Below are positions 24,068 through 24,975 of a stretch of DNA of 24,975 bases, one piece after another. Position 1 is the stretch's first letter, and each line of letters opens with the position of its first letter. A program made the translations under genes and the position numbers. This DNA is from DAMCAP01 sp964369265 (GTDB lineage: Bacteria; Bacillota; Clostridia; Oscillospirales; Ruminococcaceae). Location: contig CAYJEV010000018.1 in assembly GCA_964369265.1 (NCBI GenBank), positions 1 through 24,975 of the forward strand, read 5' to 3'. Below the pieces are notes generated by a model. The model was not told the DNA's origin. It worked only from the letters and a program-made list of their open reading frames with translations, and made no database searches.

Positions 24068-24975
24068 ATGAAAATCGTATTATTAGAATCTTTAGGAGTA
24101 TCAAATGAAGAGATGGTGTCATTTGAAAATGAAGTTAAAGCTTTAGGTCATGAGCTTACATGCCATGATAGAAATGAAGATATTGAAGCGCAAAAACAAG
24201 CTGTTAAAGATGCAGAAATGATTATTGTTGCTAACATGCCTCTTTGTGGCGATGTTATTCGCAGCGCAAAGAATCTTAAATATATAAACATTGCTTTCAC
24301 TGGAGTTGACCATGTTGATATTGCTGCTGCAAAAGAAATGGGTGTGCTTATTAGCAACTCCACAGGATATTCAAATCAATCTGTTGCAGAGCTTGCTATC
24401 TGTATGATGCTAACAATGCTTCGCAATGTTCGTGAGGTTGAGGATAGAGTTAGAAATAATGGCACTATGGCTGGACTAATGGGCTCTGAGCTTTCTGGCA
24501 AAACTGTTGGTATTATTGGGCTTGGGGAAATTGGTGGTCAAGTTGCAAGCTTAGCAAAGGCTTTTGGGTGCAAAGTTGCAGCGTACAAAAGAAATCCATC
24601 CCCACAAGATGGCATTGAGTTTTTAAGCCTTGATGAGCTGCTTCAAAAATCTGATATCATTTCTCTGCATTGCCCAGCGAACAAGTCAACTGAAAATCTA
24701 ATTTCTAAAAGAGAGCTTTCACTGATGAAGCCATCTTCTCTGCTAATCAACACTGCAAGAGGAGCTGTTGTTAATGGCCCTGATTTAGCAGAGGCGCTGA
24801 ACAATAATGTGATTGCTGGAGCTGGAATTGATGTGTTTGACATTGAGCCTCCGCTACCAACTGCACATCCACTGCTTAATGCTAAAAACATTCTAGTCAC
24901 ACCTCACATTGCCTTCGCGAGCAAAGAGTCAATGATTAAGAGGAAAAATATTGTCTTAGAAAATGTTAAAGCTTT
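24068..24975 (+). CDS. D-isomer-specific 2-hydroxyacid dehydrogenase (partial, runs off the right edge)
   Basis: The 302 visible codons cover nearly a full-length enzyme of the family (about 315-330 aa); no stop is reached. The NAD-binding signature GLGEIGGQVA is at 151-160. Catalytic residues are R231 (NTARGAVV), E260 (FDIEPP) and H280 (TPHIAF). The substrate-domain segment NSTGYSNQSVAELA is at 97-110. It reduces a 2-oxo acid to the D-hydroxy acid with NADH in the cytoplasm; candidates include phosphoglycerate-, lactate-, hydroxyisocaproate- or glycerate-type enzymes, not distinguishable here. AAAGGAA precedes the ATG. It is divergent from the aminotransferase gene. Confidence 0.93.
   Translation, partial: MKIVLLESLGVSNEEMVSFENEVKALGHELTCHDRNEDIEAQKQAVKDAEMIIVANMPLCGDVIRSAKNLKYINIAFTGVDHVDIAAAKEMGVLISNSTGYSNQSVAELAICMMLTMLRNVREVEDRVRNNGTMAGLMGSELSGKTVGIIGLGEIGGQVASLAKAFGCKVAAYKRNPSPQDGIEFLSLDELLQKSDIISLHCPANKSTENLISKRELSLMKPSSLLINTARGAVVNGPDLAEALNNNVIAGAGIDVFDIEPPLPTAHPLLNAKNILVTPHIAFASKESMIKRKNIVLENVKA

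Noticed and set aside
1..24975. Mobile element, prophage, integron or CRISPR array
   Set aside because: No transposase, integrase, direct-repeat array, tRNA attachment site or phage gene was seen; gene content and base use look uniform.

Overview
The window reads as chromosome of a motile, low-G+C Gram-positive anaerobe, most likely a member of the Clostridia. The evidence is AT-rich intergenic DNA, strong AGGAGG-type ribosome binding sites, near-consensus SigA promoters, a SigD-type promoter on a flagellin gene, EF-P with the Firmicutes K32 loop, a CD1247-type acidic zinc-ribbon protein, and a citrate fermentation operon. No rRNA, tRNA, CRISPR array, transposase or phage gene was seen.

Left part (1-6700). 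A minus-strand flagellin gene has a strong terminator, a SigD promoter and a long leader with two hairpins that each present GGA in the loop, as CsrA sites do. Its reading frame is broken twice, with lesions that compensate in frame. Next come a plus-strand HD-domain protein behind a perfect inverted repeat, a GntR/FCD regulator, a DegV-type lipid-binding protein and an S9 prolyl-oligopeptidase-type peptidase.

Middle part (6700-15850). A minus-strand housekeeping group holds an endonuclease IV-like TIM barrel, an M24 Xaa-Pro peptidase, elongation factor P and the CD1247-type protein. It is followed by plus-strand genes: an MscS channel, rpsU (58 codons, with a consensus promoter), a YqeG-type HAD phosphatase, and an M20 peptidase paired with a small FxLYD-type lipoprotein. 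On the minus strand lies a two-gene unit, SUFU-domain protein then DUF4261 protein, resembling orphan immunity genes.

Right part (16040-24975). A citrate operon runs on the minus strand as citD-citE-citF-citrate transporter-citC, with ATGA overlaps between the lyase genes and a divergent LysR regulator. It encodes uptake, cleavage and lyase activation by acetylation, but citX and citG, which make and attach the prosthetic group, are not in the window, and neither is oxaloacetate decarboxylase. A 15-bp perfect inverted repeat lies inside the citC coding sequence. Beyond a bidirectional terminator, a class I aminotransferase and a D-2-hydroxyacid dehydrogenase (cut by the window edge) diverge from a shared regulatory region with two inverted repeats.

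No clearly new multi-gene system was found. The items most worth checking are the doubly frameshifted flagellin, its CsrA-like leader, the citC hairpin, the SUFU/DUF4261 pair and the altered metal site of the endonuclease IV-like protein.
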